Below, piece by piece: positions 1 through 6,693 of a stretch of 10,908 nucleotides of DNA. The DNA is from Methylocapsa sp. (GTDB lineage Bacteria > Pseudomonadota > Alphaproteobacteria > Rhizobiales > Beijerinckiaceae): assembly GCA_003162995.1 (NCBI GenBank), contig PLUZ01000209.1, positions 1-10,908 of the forward strand. The letters run 5' to 3'. The notes beneath the pieces are model-generated. The model made no database searches and was not told the DNA's origin. It was given only the letters and a program-made list of their open reading frames with translations. The position numbers were made by a program, and so were the translations under genes. How positions within the stretch are numbered: position 1 is the first letter of the stretch; each line of letters opens with the position of its first letter.

Positions 1-70
1 CGATGAAAGCCTGCCGTTTATTAGGTCGGTTGCCGCCGTTCGTGCCTGACTTTTCGATCGCTACGGAACT

Positions 71-471
71 TTACGCCGATGGGCTGGGCGATGCCGGTAG
101 CCAGCGCAGTGCTGCTGCGTCTGAGTCGGCAGGCTGCGAATTAAACGCCAGCTTCGCCTGCGGCGCCTTTTCACGCAGCACATTAATCAGCCGTTCGAAT
201 TGCTCGGCCATGGGAGGCAGGGTCCGAAGGCCCGCACCTATTACAATGACGTCGTAACGGCTCTCCCTCAGGGCTTCTGAGACTTGGGCGTCGACCGTCG
301 CAGCGTCTCTCGTTAGCAGGATACGAGCCTCATGACCTAAGCCCTTCAGCCGGTCGCGCGAGCCGTTTAGTCCTTCCATGACCTTGCGGGCGTCCATGTT
401 GGGCGGCACGCCGGAGCGGAGAAGTCAATAAGGTCCGGGTCCTCCCCGATGATCAAAACGAATTGCGGCAT
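71..471 (-). pseudogene. Conserved hypothetical protein, interrupted by a frameshift
   Basis: Two overlapping reading frames make one protein. The first begins at ATG 471 (MPQFVLIIGEDPDLIDFSAP) with a GGAG Shine-Dalgarno at 479-482, 7 nt upstream. The second enters near 409 with VPPNMDARKVMEGLNGS and runs to the TAA at 71-73. Restoring one base around positions 405-417 gives an uninterrupted protein of about 133 residues reading DFSAP-G-VPPNMDARKV. The C-terminal half has an alternating pattern (YDVIVIGAGLR, then an amphipathic helix FERLINVLREKAP) that suggests a small alpha/beta fold, but I do not recognise a family or function. The gap may be a real one-base deletion, making this a pseudogene, or an error in the read. 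A GTG at 409 could in principle start a 112-residue protein, but it would lack the conserved-looking N-terminus. Confidence 0.65.
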
Positions 472-582
472 GGCATAGCTCCATCGACTCCAGGCTGATT
501 GGGCGCGGGGGGCGGGCTCCCTCCAATTTGAGCATTCCGTCTTCTTGGCATGGTTCGATCCGACGAACTTCCGCAGAGGGGC

Positions 583-692
583 GAAAGCAGTCATTTGTCG
601 CGCAGGTGCCGAGCGCCGGATTTCATTCACCAGGAAGTCGCGGAAGTCGTCGCAGTCCGGCCCGTCCCGGCCAGATCCTCCCATTCATCGAA
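583..692. repeat. Copy A of a ~110-bp dispersed direct repeat
   Basis: This stretch aligns base for base with 1636-1744 (about 22 differences and one gap over 110 positions, roughly 80% identity by my count). It lies in the gap between the frameshifted hypothetical gene and the small exported protein gene. Read on the minus strand it encodes SGRDGPDCDDFRDFLVNEIR and then RSAPARQMTAF. That reading is not shared intact by the other copy, so a non-coding interspersed repeat or a gene-end relic is more likely than a gene. Confidence 0.75.
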
Positions 693-741
693 TAGCTAAT
701 ACCAAATCTCAGTGTCCGTGACACTCCACAGCGTCAGGCTC

Positions 742-963
742 TCAGTTATAGCGGCGATGGTGATGGTAAGAGTGACGCCGATGATAAGGGCGATGATAAT
801 AGGCTCTTTCCGGCGGGGCAGCGCTGGGCGGGACAGGGGCAGGCCGGATGAAGCGGGCAACACCGCCACCTTCATTATCTTCGGCATTGGCCTTGGTCGA
901 GGAGAAGACCGCTGCCCCAATCGCGATCAAGGCTGCGGCGGAAATGACGAACGCTGTCTTCAT
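742..963 (-). CDS. Small exported protein with His/Tyr/Arg-rich tail
   Basis: A 73-residue protein. The ATG at 963 is chosen over an upstream in-frame ATG at 1071 because GAGGAG lies at 971-976, 7 nt before it, and because translation from there begins with a clean Sec signal peptide: MKTAFVISAAALIAIGAAVF, with likely cleavage after ANA at residue 27. The mature part is about 46 residues. It has an acidic start (EDNEGGG), a Pro/Ala linker (residues 41-51), and a C-terminal tail (53-73) with six His, five Tyr and six Arg. Such a tail could bind metal ions or acidic surfaces, but this is inference. I do not recognise a named family. It is a single gene: its leftward neighbour starts 270 bp away across repeat copy A. 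Confidence 0.6.
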   Translation of the reverse strand: MKTAFVISAAALIAIGAAVFSSTKANAEDNEGGGVARFIRPAPVPPSAAPPERAYYHRPYHRRHSYHHHRRYN

Positions 964-1166
964 GCTGCATCTCCTCAGTCCAACTTGGCTTTTGAATGCG
1001 AGGAACGGTATCCCTCTCACGAACATAATGGTATCGCGGAAATTATCACCGCGCGCCTGCGGTTTTGCCATTTATAACTACGCTAGGGGGCAAAGGCGCT
1101 GTGCCTAATAGCCAATCTTCGTCGTTACAAAGGCAAGACGATGGCTCGATCCTTGGCGAGCTGGCT

Positions 1167-1562
1167 CTAGCGCTTCTTCGGCGCGACCGCCTTCACCTTC
1201 TCGACCTCAGCTACTTCCTTCGCCCGGAGCCTCGTAATGCGTTCGATCAACTTCGCGGGGACGGGCTGGGAGAGCGGGAATCGGATCGTGCCCTTTCTGA
1301 CCTCATAAGGTACAAGATCGTCCTTTAATGCCGCGACGACGTGATCGGTGGCGGGGTAAAGCGAATAGTGCTTCTTCCAACCAGCGAAATAGATCACAGC
1401 GCCACCAGGCAGTTTGTACGCGGGAATCTTGTACGAAATTACTTCGTCGGCGACCGGAACTGTCTTGCGGATAATGTTCCGCACGCGTTCACGCACGCCC
1501 TGCACAGCCTTAGGCTGCGACGCGATGTACTCGTCCACGGATTTGAAGTCGGTCTCGGCCAT
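1167..1562 (-). CDS. DUF1801 / YdhG-like domain protein
   Basis: A 131-residue protein, complete for the DUF1801 (YdhG-like) family. Recognisable family features are the N-terminal helix FKSVDEYIASQP, the region VISYKIPAYKLPGG, the strand pair VIYFAGWKKHYSLYP, and the late GTIRFPLSQPVPAKLIERI. B. subtilis YdhG/Fra, a member of this fold group, has been described as a frataxin-like iron-binding protein; applying that role here is only a possibility. The Lys-rich tail (VEKVKAVAPKKR) is typical of proteobacterial members. The ATG at 1562 is preferred; an in-frame GTG at 1580 would add six residues, and neither has a strong Shine-Dalgarno. Expected to be cytoplasmic, as no signal peptide or membrane segment is visible. 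It appears monocistronic. Confidence 0.85.
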   Translation of the reverse strand: MAETDFKSVDEYIASQPKAVQGVRERVRNIIRKTVPVADEVISYKIPAYKLPGGAVIYFAGWKKHYSLYPATDHVVAALKDDLVPYEVRKGTIRFPLSQPVPAKLIERITRLRAKEVAEVEKVKAVAPKKR

Positions 1563-1894
1563 TGCTTCTAAATTTACCACGCTAATATCGGAGGGGCAAA
1601 CGTCCGCAGCGGGTCAACTCCCGTCATCGAGAATTGAAAGCGGTCATTTGTAGCGCGGGTACCGAGCGTTGGATTTCATCCCTAGGTAGTCGCGCAAGGC
1701 ATTGGAGACCGGCCCGTTCCGGCCAGACCTTCTCATTCAGCGAACGTCTAAGCCGAGCGTATCTGAACTTTGAAGTCAGGGACGCACTAAAGACGCGGGG
1801 CCTACGGAGCGGTATTATTATGGCGCAACTGCCACAAGTGATTTAGCGAATCCGCCTTAATATCTGCAAAAGGAGATTTGAAGTGATGTGAACG
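1563..1894. other. Intergenic stretch holding repeat copy B
   Basis: About 330 bases without a credible gene. The only recognisable content is the second copy of the ~110-bp repeat (1636-1744). The remainder has no clear promoter, hairpin or coding pattern that I can support. Confidence 0.5.
1636..1744. repeat. Copy B of the ~110-bp dispersed direct repeat
   Basis: Same orientation as the copy at 583-692. The shared blocks include GTCATTTGT, CCGAGCG, GGATTTCAT, AGTCGCG, CCGGCCCGT and CCGGCCAGA. On the minus strand this copy reads SGRNGPVSNALRDYL and then loses frame through a one-base gap relative to copy A, and both copies are bounded by unrelated sequence. That is the pattern of a decayed repeat, not of a functional coding region. 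Confidence 0.75.
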
Positions 1895-2320
1895 CTATGG
1901 GTTGCTACGTTTTTCGCTCCATTCAGGGGTCCATTCCACTCCCTCGGGCAGCTTTTCCGACTTGCTGCGGTTGTATTTCATACCGGCTATTGCATTGAAA
2001 GTGCCATTGCTCTCGAAGTATGTAAATTCAGAAACATGCATATAATCGAATACGTCCGAGTAAGTAACCTCGATGGTGAGCACAGTTGTAGGACCTGCAG
2101 GAATTTGGCTTTTAGGGAAAGCAACTGGCATTCTGACGTTGGGTTGGATTTCCTTTTCATCCCCATTTTTGAAAACAACTTGGCCATTGAAAATCTCCAT
2201 CCATAACGGAGCTTTATCCTCAGAAGAAGGGTCTTGGGGGTTCATAGACAACCAGCCAAAAGGTAAAGAAAGCAACAGGGTCTTCCGTGGTTCGCCGCCA
2301 CAGGGATTTGCCAGCTTCAC
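1895..2320 (-). CDS. Hypothetical protein, AT-rich orphan
   Basis: A 141-residue reading frame from GTG 2320; the ATG at 2245 would give 116 residues (MNPQDPSSEDKAPLWMEIFN). No family is recognised. The N-terminus includes a short hydrophobic run (TLLLSLPFGWLS). The rest is soluble and looks beta-rich: GQVVFKNGDEKEIQPNVRMP, then TTVLTIEVTYSD, then SEFTYFESNGTFNAIAG. It ends in a charged tail (KLPEGVEWTPEWSEKRSNP). The DNA from about 1900 to 2560 is AT-richer than the flanking GC-rich genes, which suggests acquisition from elsewhere. Immediately upstream in another frame is a short hydrophobic peptide (2332-2406), so the gene may have lost a membrane-anchoring N-terminus by frameshift. The start is uncertain, since only a weak GAGA precedes the GTG. 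Confidence 0.5.
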   Translation of the reverse strand: MKLANPCGGEPRKTLLLSLPFGWLSMNPQDPSSEDKAPLWMEIFNGQVVFKNGDEKEIQPNVRMPVAFPKSQIPAGPTTVLTIEVTYSDVFDYMHVSEFTYFESNGTFNAIAGMKYNRSKSEKLPEGVEWTPEWSEKRSNP

Positions 2321-2663
2321 CTTTTATCTCTTTAGTTTCGTGTTGTTCGGAATATTGCTGCTGCTCCGGTTGGTAGGATTGCAATAAGCTCAAGTATTTT
2401 TTGCATGTGCAATGACCGTTCCGAAATGTCCGGACTCATCCGACTATTATAGCGGACCTCAAATTCGACTAAATATCCTCCAAACTTACACCTTTTAATT
2501 CCAGCGCAGCAAGACACGCTGAGCAGGATGAGGGCGAGGCTTTTGAATCAATCTCAAAGAAAAAAACACAGGCTAAAGCATAAACCTATTGCAAATTTCC
2601 GCTTGCGCCAAATCCCCGACTCACACCTAGCTGCGCCTCACAAAAGTGCTTTTGCGCAGACCG

Positions 2664-2709
2664 TCAATCGGACCAAAACGTTTCACGTGAAACACTTTTG
2701 TCCGATTGA
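2664..2709. repeat. 46-bp imperfect palindrome centred on parS
   Basis: TCAATCGGAC at 2664-2673 is the exact reverse complement of GTCCGATTGA at 2700-2709. AAA at 2675-2677 pairs with TTT at 2696-2698, and the core 2680-2693 is perfectly palindromic. In a single register 20 of 23 base pairs match, the exceptions being the pairs 2674/2699, 2678/2695 and 2679/2694. There is no T-run directly after it, so an intrinsic terminator is not the obvious reading. It lies 47 bp past the stop of the DUF721 gene. Confidence 0.85.
2679..2694. promoter_or_regulatory. parS: parS centromere-like site (ParB-binding)
   Basis: The sequence CGTTTCACGTGAAACA matches the widely conserved bacterial parS consensus TGTTTCACGTGAAACA at 15 of 16 positions; the inner 14-mer GTTTCACGTGAAAC is perfect. 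ParB dimers bind this palindrome as CTP-dependent clamps and spread to form the partition complex for chromosome (or plasmid) segregation. Chromosomal parS sites cluster near the replication origin, so the window may be origin-proximal; that is inference. It is intergenic, and no parA or parB gene is in the window. Confidence 0.88.
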
Positions 2710-2755
2710 AGGATAAAACCGGACAAAACTGACGTCTCACGCATCAACCCATGAT

Positions 2756-3262
2756 TTAGGGGGCGGTGAGCACGCGGGCGCCGAGCCGCGTCAAAGCTTG
2801 CCGCAACGGTTCATCCGTGACTGGGCCGACGAGTTTTTCCGCCGCCGCCTCGGCGGCCTCATCCGGCGCGCGGGCCACAGGCCGGGCGAGCTTCCGTGCC
2901 GCGAGGGGTCCCTGTTTCAGCTGGATACGCGAGACACTGCGCCAGCCGAAGTGGGCGTTGATGCGCTCGATGATGATGGGCGCGAGATGCTGCATCTCAA
3001 GCGCAAAGCCGCTCTCGACCCGGATGATCAGCGTTGCCGTCGCCGCGCCATTGTCCGCCGCGCGGTCACGCCCCCGCGCCGGCCATTGCATCTTGACCGG
3101 TTGCGAGATCGCGGCAAGCCTCTCGCCGACAATAGCGTCCCAAAACAAAATCAGACCGGACTGGCCAAACCCTTGCCGCGCCACGACCGGATCAATCGCG
3201 GTGTGAACGAAATCCGCAAGCGGCCGGGACCAAGGGGTTTTGCGCGCGTTGCCTTTTCGCAT
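2756..3262 (-). CDS. DUF721 (DciA-like) protein
   Basis: A 168-residue cytoplasmic protein. The N-terminal half (about residues 14-60) shows the DUF721 pattern: helix PLADFVHTAIDPVVARQGFG, then LILFWDAIVGERLAAISQPVKMQWP, followed by TLIIRVESGFALEMQHLAP and IIERINAHFGW. DUF721 overlaps the DciA family, where some members act in loading the replicative helicase DnaB; many alphaproteobacterial members are uncharacterised, so that role is only possible. The C-terminal third is Ala-rich and low-complexity. ATG 3262 has AGGG 8 nt upstream. In many Rhizobiales a DUF721 gene sits beside mutY; here a VOC gene lies between them. It is on the same strand as the VOC gene, 53 bp downstream, so co-transcription is possible. 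Confidence 0.85.
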   Translation of the reverse strand: MRKGNARKTPWSRPLADFVHTAIDPVVARQGFGQSGLILFWDAIVGERLAAISQPVKMQWPARGRDRAADNGAATATLIIRVESGFALEMQHLAPIIIERINAHFGWRSVSRIQLKQGPLAARKLARPVARAPDEAAEAAAEKLVGPVTDEPLRQALTRLGARVLTAP

Positions 3263-3315
3263 GCGTCTACCCTACCGTATTTTGGCAAGGCGCGGCAACC
3301 AGCCGGCGCCGGGCT

Positions 3316-3789
3316 TCAGTCCGGGCAGGTGCCAAACAAAGCCGCGGCGCGTCTCTTCAATTCCTCGGGAGGAAGATTCTCCTTGCGGGTCGCGATCCAC
3401 CAGCGATGCCCAAACGGATCCTCGAATTTGCCGCCGCGATCGCCATAAAACTGATCCGCGACCGGCCGCAGAACCTTGAGGCCCGCCTCCACCGCACGGG
3501 CTGTGAACACATCGACATCTTCGACATAAAGGTGGATCATCACAGGGGTTCCGCCGATCGTTTGCGGGCTCAGGGCTTCGTGGGCCGGAAATTCGTCGCA
3601 GAGCAAGATTCTGGCCTGGCCTATTTCGAGCTCCGCATGTCCGATTTTGCCCTCATGCGCGATGCAAACGGCCTCGACCGCGCCGAACGCATGTTTGTAG
3701 AATGCAATCGCTTCACTGGCGCTGCTGACGGCCAGGTAGGGTATTGCTCCTTCGTGCCCCTCGGGTATTGGTTTGACTGGTGTGCTCAT
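3316..3789 (-). CDS. VOC-family (PhnB/glyoxalase-like) protein
   Basis: A 157-residue cytoplasmic protein of the vicinal oxygen chelate superfamily, PhnB-like subgroup. Two beta-alpha-beta-beta-beta repeats are visible: the first from GAIPYLAVSSASEAIAFYKH to GHAELEIGQARILLCDE, the second from MIHLYVEDVDVFTARAVEAG to KFEDPFGHRWWIATR. Candidate metal-ligand residues by position are H51, H86 and E123. Such proteins include isomerases, dioxygenases and antibiotic-binding proteins, so substrate and reaction cannot be told from sequence alone. The start at ATG 3789 is preferred over an upstream in-frame ATG at 3843 because GGGGA lies close upstream and the protein then begins at the usual family position. 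It is divergent from mutY. Confidence 0.88.
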   Translation of the reverse strand: MSTPVKPIPEGHEGAIPYLAVSSASEAIAFYKHAFGAVEAVCIAHEGKIGHAELEIGQARILLCDEFPAHEALSPQTIGGTPVMIHLYVEDVDVFTARAVEAGLKVLRPVADQFYGDRGGKFEDPFGHRWWIATRKENLPPEELKRRAAALFGTCPD

Positions 3790-3847
3790 CTTTCGTCCCC
3801 GCGATGTTAACCGTTTGTTAATGAAAGCTGAAAAACGAGGCACATCT

Positions 3848-4933
3848 GTGGCTTATCCGGTGAGCGCTGACCCGCGGGCCGCCGCCGCGGTCCTTGCTTG
3901 GTACGACCGCCATCGCCGCGATCTGCCTTGGCGCGCAAGGCCGGGCGAGGCGGCCGACCCCTATAAGGTCTGGCTCTCCGAAATCATGCTGCAACAGACG
4001 ACGGTCGCGGCGGTCAAACCCTATTTCGCGGCGTTTCTGGCGCGCTGGCCCAACGTCGGCCTTCTGGCTGCGGCCAGCAGCGAAGAGGTGATGCGGGCTT
4101 GGGCCGGGCTCGGCTATTATTCCCGCGCCCGCAATCTCCACGCCTGCGCGAAACTCATTATGGGCACGTTCGGCGGCGGCTTTCCCGTGACCGAAGCGGC
4201 GTTGCGGGCGCTTCCCGGAATCGGGCCCTACACAGCGGCGGCGATCGCCGCAATCGCCTTCGGGCAGCGCGCGGCCGCGATCGACGGCAATGTCGCGCGC
4301 GTGGTTGCGCGGCTCTTTGCGATCGAGACGCCGCTTCCGGCCGCCAACGCCGAAATCAAGGCCCGGGCCGAGGCAATCGTGCCGGGCGCGCGGCCGGGCG
4401 ATTTCGCGCAAGCCATGATGGACCTTGGCGCGATGGTTTGCGTGCCCAAACAGCCCGCTTGCGGCCTTTGTCCGGTGCAGGACCTTTGCCTTGGTCATGC
4501 GTCGGGGCTTGCGGCAAGCCTTCCCCGCAAGGCGCCGCACCCGCAGCGTCCTCTGCGCCGGGGCGCCGCGTTTTTCGTGCGCCGCGCGGATGGGGCGGTG
4601 CTCGTCCGCACGCGGCCCGAGAGGGGGCTCCTCGGCGGCATGGTGGAACTGCCCGGAACCGGATGGGAAACGGATTTCGACGACGCTCTGGCGCTGGCCC
4701 AAGCCCCTCTCAAGGCACAATTTCGCAAACTCGAAAGTGGCATCGATCATGCCTTCACCCATTTTGCCCTGAGCCTTTCGATCTATGTCGCGGAGGTGAG
4801 GGAAGACAAACGGGCGCCCAACGGCTATCGTTGGACACCGGCGCACGCGCTCGACAAGGAAGCCTTTCCGGGCGTCATGCGCAAAGTGATCGAGGCCGTT
4901 CGCCGGAGCGGCAACATCGTCAGGGTCGATTGA
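3848..4933 (+). CDS. mutY: A/G-specific adenine DNA glycosylase MutY
   Basis: Removes adenine mispaired with 8-oxoguanine or guanine in base excision repair. From GTG 3848 it has 361 residues. The catalytic Glu is E45 in WLSEIMLQQT; the helix-hairpin-helix is LPGIGPYTA (122-130), followed by the catalytic-pocket Asp D146 in AIDGNVARV. Four cysteines, C198-x6-C205-x2-C208-x5-C214, bind the [4Fe-4S] cluster. The C-terminal NUDIX-like 8-oxoG recognition domain (about 235-350) contains FTHF. All key residues are present, so the enzyme looks functional. GTG 3848 is chosen because GAGG (3837-3840) lies 7 nt upstream; an in-frame ATG at 3821 has no Shine-Dalgarno but would add nine residues. The next gene follows after 3 bp, implying translational coupling. 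Confidence 0.96.
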   Translation: MAYPVSADPRAAAAVLAWYDRHRRDLPWRARPGEAADPYKVWLSEIMLQQTTVAAVKPYFAAFLARWPNVGLLAAASSEEVMRAWAGLGYYSRARNLHACAKLIMGTFGGGFPVTEAALRALPGIGPYTAAAIAAIAFGQRAAAIDGNVARVVARLFAIETPLPAANAEIKARAEAIVPGARPGDFAQAMMDLGAMVCVPKQPACGLCPVQDLCLGHASGLAASLPRKAPHPQRPLRRGAAFFVRRADGAVLVRTRPERGLLGGMVELPGTGWETDFDDALALAQAPLKAQFRKLESGIDHAFTHFALSLSIYVAEVREDKRAPNGYRWTPAHALDKEAFPGVMRKVIEAVRRSGNIVRVD

Positions 4934-4936
4934 CAC

Positions 4937-5203
4937 ATGGCCAAGCCGCACAATGAGCCCCACATCACCCTGACCGAAGGGTCGATTCGTGTGCACTGGG
5001 GTGAGAAGACTTTAACGATTCTGCCTACATCGCTTCCGCCCAACACGGAGGACCCGGCCGATTTCACCATCGATCTCGACTCGATTCTGACGTGGGACGC
5101 ACCGCATGACGAGATCGAGATCGAGGTCGAGGAATTGCAGAAAATCACCACAGCGATTGAAGAAGAATTCGATAAGCTCGGGCTCGTGGTAGAGTTCGAG
5201 TAG
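4937..5203 (+). CDS. Small acidic protein, Imm74-like
   Basis: An 88-residue acidic cytoplasmic protein that begins 3 bp after the mutY stop, so the two are probably co-transcribed and coupled. AGGG at 4922-4925, inside the mutY end, may serve as its Shine-Dalgarno. The pattern ITLTEGSIRVHW, then SILTWDAPHDE, then a charged helix LQKITTAIEEEFDKLGL and a final strand VVEFE resembles the Imm74 family, first defined as putative immunity proteins of polymorphic toxin systems. I recall this from memory and cannot confirm it. No toxin gene is nearby, so an immunity role is unsupported; small Imm74-type proteins also occur alone. It ends 38 bp before the convergent cytochrome-porin gene. Confidence 0.7.
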   Translation: MAKPHNEPHITLTEGSIRVHWGEKTLTILPTSLPPNTEDPADFTIDLDSILTWDAPHDEIEIEVEELQKITTAIEEEFDKLGLVVEFE

Positions 5204-5241
5204 AGCCTGTCCTCAAGGCTGGACCGTCCCTAAGTTCTTCC

Positions 5242-6693
5242 TCAGAATGCAATCCAGGCGTAGGCGAAAATGGTGTTGTTCTGGGAGGCGTTATGGAGGG
5301 CGCCATCGAAATTGTTGACCCCTCCATTTATCTCCAAATAGTGCGTATAGGAGATGCCAATTCGGGCATTCAGCCAAGGCCAAACCGCCGGACCGCCTTT
5401 GCTGAATGGCAGATACGCCAAATCAAAGATAAGCCCCTTGCCATCCGGACTATTGGCGAGCGAATTTAAGGCATAAAGCCCGGCATCTGCGGAACCATAC
5501 ACGTCAAAATAAGCGGCTGTCAGGCTGTATGTATGGTCGTAAACGTAGTCAGCGGACACCTTGAAGGTTTCCAGCGTATTGTAAATATTCGATGAGCCGC
5601 CTTGCACAAACGTCGAGTTGAGCTGCTGATTTTCGCTTATGTGTGTCAGCTTTACAGTGACACTGTGCGGATCTCCGATGTACTGGTACTGAGCATCAAA
5701 TCCTATATCCAGATACTGGTCATAGCCGAACCCCTGGATCCGGCTCGGGAGTACGTTGGCGTACATGCCGAAAGTTCCGATTTCGAAGGACTGCTCGCCG
5801 AGATTATATTCGAGAGCAGCGCGCCAATAGGGTGCGGCACCGCCGATTGAGAGATCGTTGATGCCTGGCTCGCCGAACGCCCGCAACGTCTGCGTGGATA
5901 GATTCTGATAAGCGCTAACCTCGAGGTAAAGCATGTCGTTCCAGAAAGTGTAGGCTCCGGTTCCGACGACTTTGCCGGCAAGACCACCCTCGATCAACGT
6001 GCCCGGCGGTGAGAACTGAGGCGCGAGCGAAGAAACAATATAAGGGAAGCTCCACACCGGCGTCGTGTTCCATACATCCTGAACGCTTGGGCTGTTGTTG
6101 ACATCGACGCCGTAAATGAAGTCCAAGCCGAGCAACTGCGCCGTGTCCGCGTAGCGGACATCGGAGTTGTCGAGAAACGTGTGTTCCGTGGCCCTGTCAT
6201 GGGTTATCTGCACGAGTGCGCCAAGGTTCCCATAAATCTGGCCGCCGTAGAACACGCTTGACGCCTCCAGGACCGTGTTGTTGTTGGTGGAAGTGCCCTG
6301 CGCTGGCGGCGTGTCCTGATTGCGGGCGGTATGCGTAAAGGTTGGTTGCAACATCGCAGCAATAGGAGGAGCCTCCTCAAAGGTCAGGCCGCCCCCCATC
6401 GTATAACCACTCAGTTTGAACCGCCGCCCAAAAGGGGTAAGTTCCGGAAAGGCGGTATGGCATGTGGCGCAAGGCTGGCCTGTCTGCCGGGCAAAACTCG
6501 GCACGGCCGACGCGGTTGGCGGCCTGATCAAGATACCCGCGCCGATGACCGCCACGGCAAGCGACGCTAGGCCTCCGCAGGCGGCCACGGCTCGAAAATC
6601 TCGCCGCGGACGGATGGCTGCAGTTGCTTTGCTATCCGTGCCAATACTCGTGTGCGAGGCGTCGAGATCCTGGTTCGATAAAGTGTCTTCCAT
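5242..6693 (-). CDS. Cyc2-like fused monoheme cytochrome-porin
   Basis: A 483-residue predicted outer-membrane protein. It has a charged leader (1-35), a hydrophobic signal segment (about 36-56), likely cleavage after ASA (63), and then VPSFARQTGQPCATCH with one c-type heme site (C75, C78, H79), followed by ELTPFGRRFKLSGYTMG. From about 105 the chain shows repeated alternating aromatic strands (ASSVFYGGQIYGNLGALVQI, AALEYNLGEQSFEIGTFGMY, SADYVYDHTYSLTAAYFDVY) and ends in Phe (AYAWIAF), the beta-signal of BAM-inserted barrels. The FARQTG-x-x-C-x-x-CH...FGR-x-FK-x-x-GY pattern and the heme-then-barrel order match my recollection of Cyc2 proteins, the outer-membrane Fe(II) oxidases of iron oxidisers. 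Related proteins also occur in bacteria not known to oxidise iron, so the substrate is unproven. ATG 6693 is preceded by GAGGGG; upstream in-frame codons look non-coding. Confidence 0.85.
   Translation of the reverse strand: MEDTLSNQDLDASHTSIGTDSKATAAIRPRRDFRAVAACGGLASLAVAVIGAGILIRPPTASAVPSFARQTGQPCATCHTAFPELTPFGRRFKLSGYTMGGGLTFEEAPPIAAMLQPTFTHTARNQDTPPAQGTSTNNNTVLEASSVFYGGQIYGNLGALVQITHDRATEHTFLDNSDVRYADTAQLLGLDFIYGVDVNNSPSVQDVWNTTPVWSFPYIVSSLAPQFSPPGTLIEGGLAGKVVGTGAYTFWNDMLYLEVSAYQNLSTQTLRAFGEPGINDLSIGGAAPYWRAALEYNLGEQSFEIGTFGMYANVLPSRIQGFGYDQYLDIGFDAQYQYIGDPHSVTVKLTHISENQQLNSTFVQGGSSNIYNTLETFKVSADYVYDHTYSLTAAYFDVYGSADAGLYALNSLANSPDGKGLIFDLAYLPFSKGGPAVWPWLNARIGISYTHYLEINGGVNNFDGALHNASQNNTIFAYAWIAF

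Larger units (their letters stand above)
2321..2755. other. AT-rich intergenic region with parS
   Basis: About 435 bases with no convincing intact gene. The left half holds a 24-codon leftward frame (2332-2406, MQKILELIAILPTGAAAIF...) that may be a remnant of the neighbouring hypothetical gene's start. The right half holds a short inverted repeat at 2641-2654 (CAAAAG-TG-CTTTTG) and the parS palindrome. Confidence 0.5.

Noticed and set aside
2528..2716. A 62-codon plus-strand frame covering the parS site
   Set aside because: No ribosome binding site or recognisable domain, basic low-complexity composition, and the palindrome explains the sequence conservation better.
2798..3448. A 216-codon plus-strand frame across the DUF721 gene
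   Set aside because: Antisense to a recognised DUF721 protein and running into the VOC gene; no family features.
4099..4956. A 285-codon plus-strand frame inside mutY
   Set aside because: Overlaps mutY in another frame and has an Arg/Ala-rich, domain-free composition; a shadow.
3818..4996. A 392-codon frame on the minus strand opposite mutY
   Set aside because: The plus strand encodes a complete MutY with all catalytic and cluster residues; the antisense frame is Arg/His/Gly/Pro-rich with no domain, as expected of a GC-rich shadow.
5204..5220. A short hairpin (AGCCT...AGGCT) between the convergent small acidic gene and the cytochrome-porin gene
   Set aside because: The stem has only 5 bp and no T-run on either strand; too weak to call a terminator.
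5242..6693. Reading the barrel protein as an MtrB/PioB-type porin
   Set aside because: Those porins lack their own heme and need a separate decaheme cytochrome; here the heme site is fused to the barrel and no multiheme gene is present.
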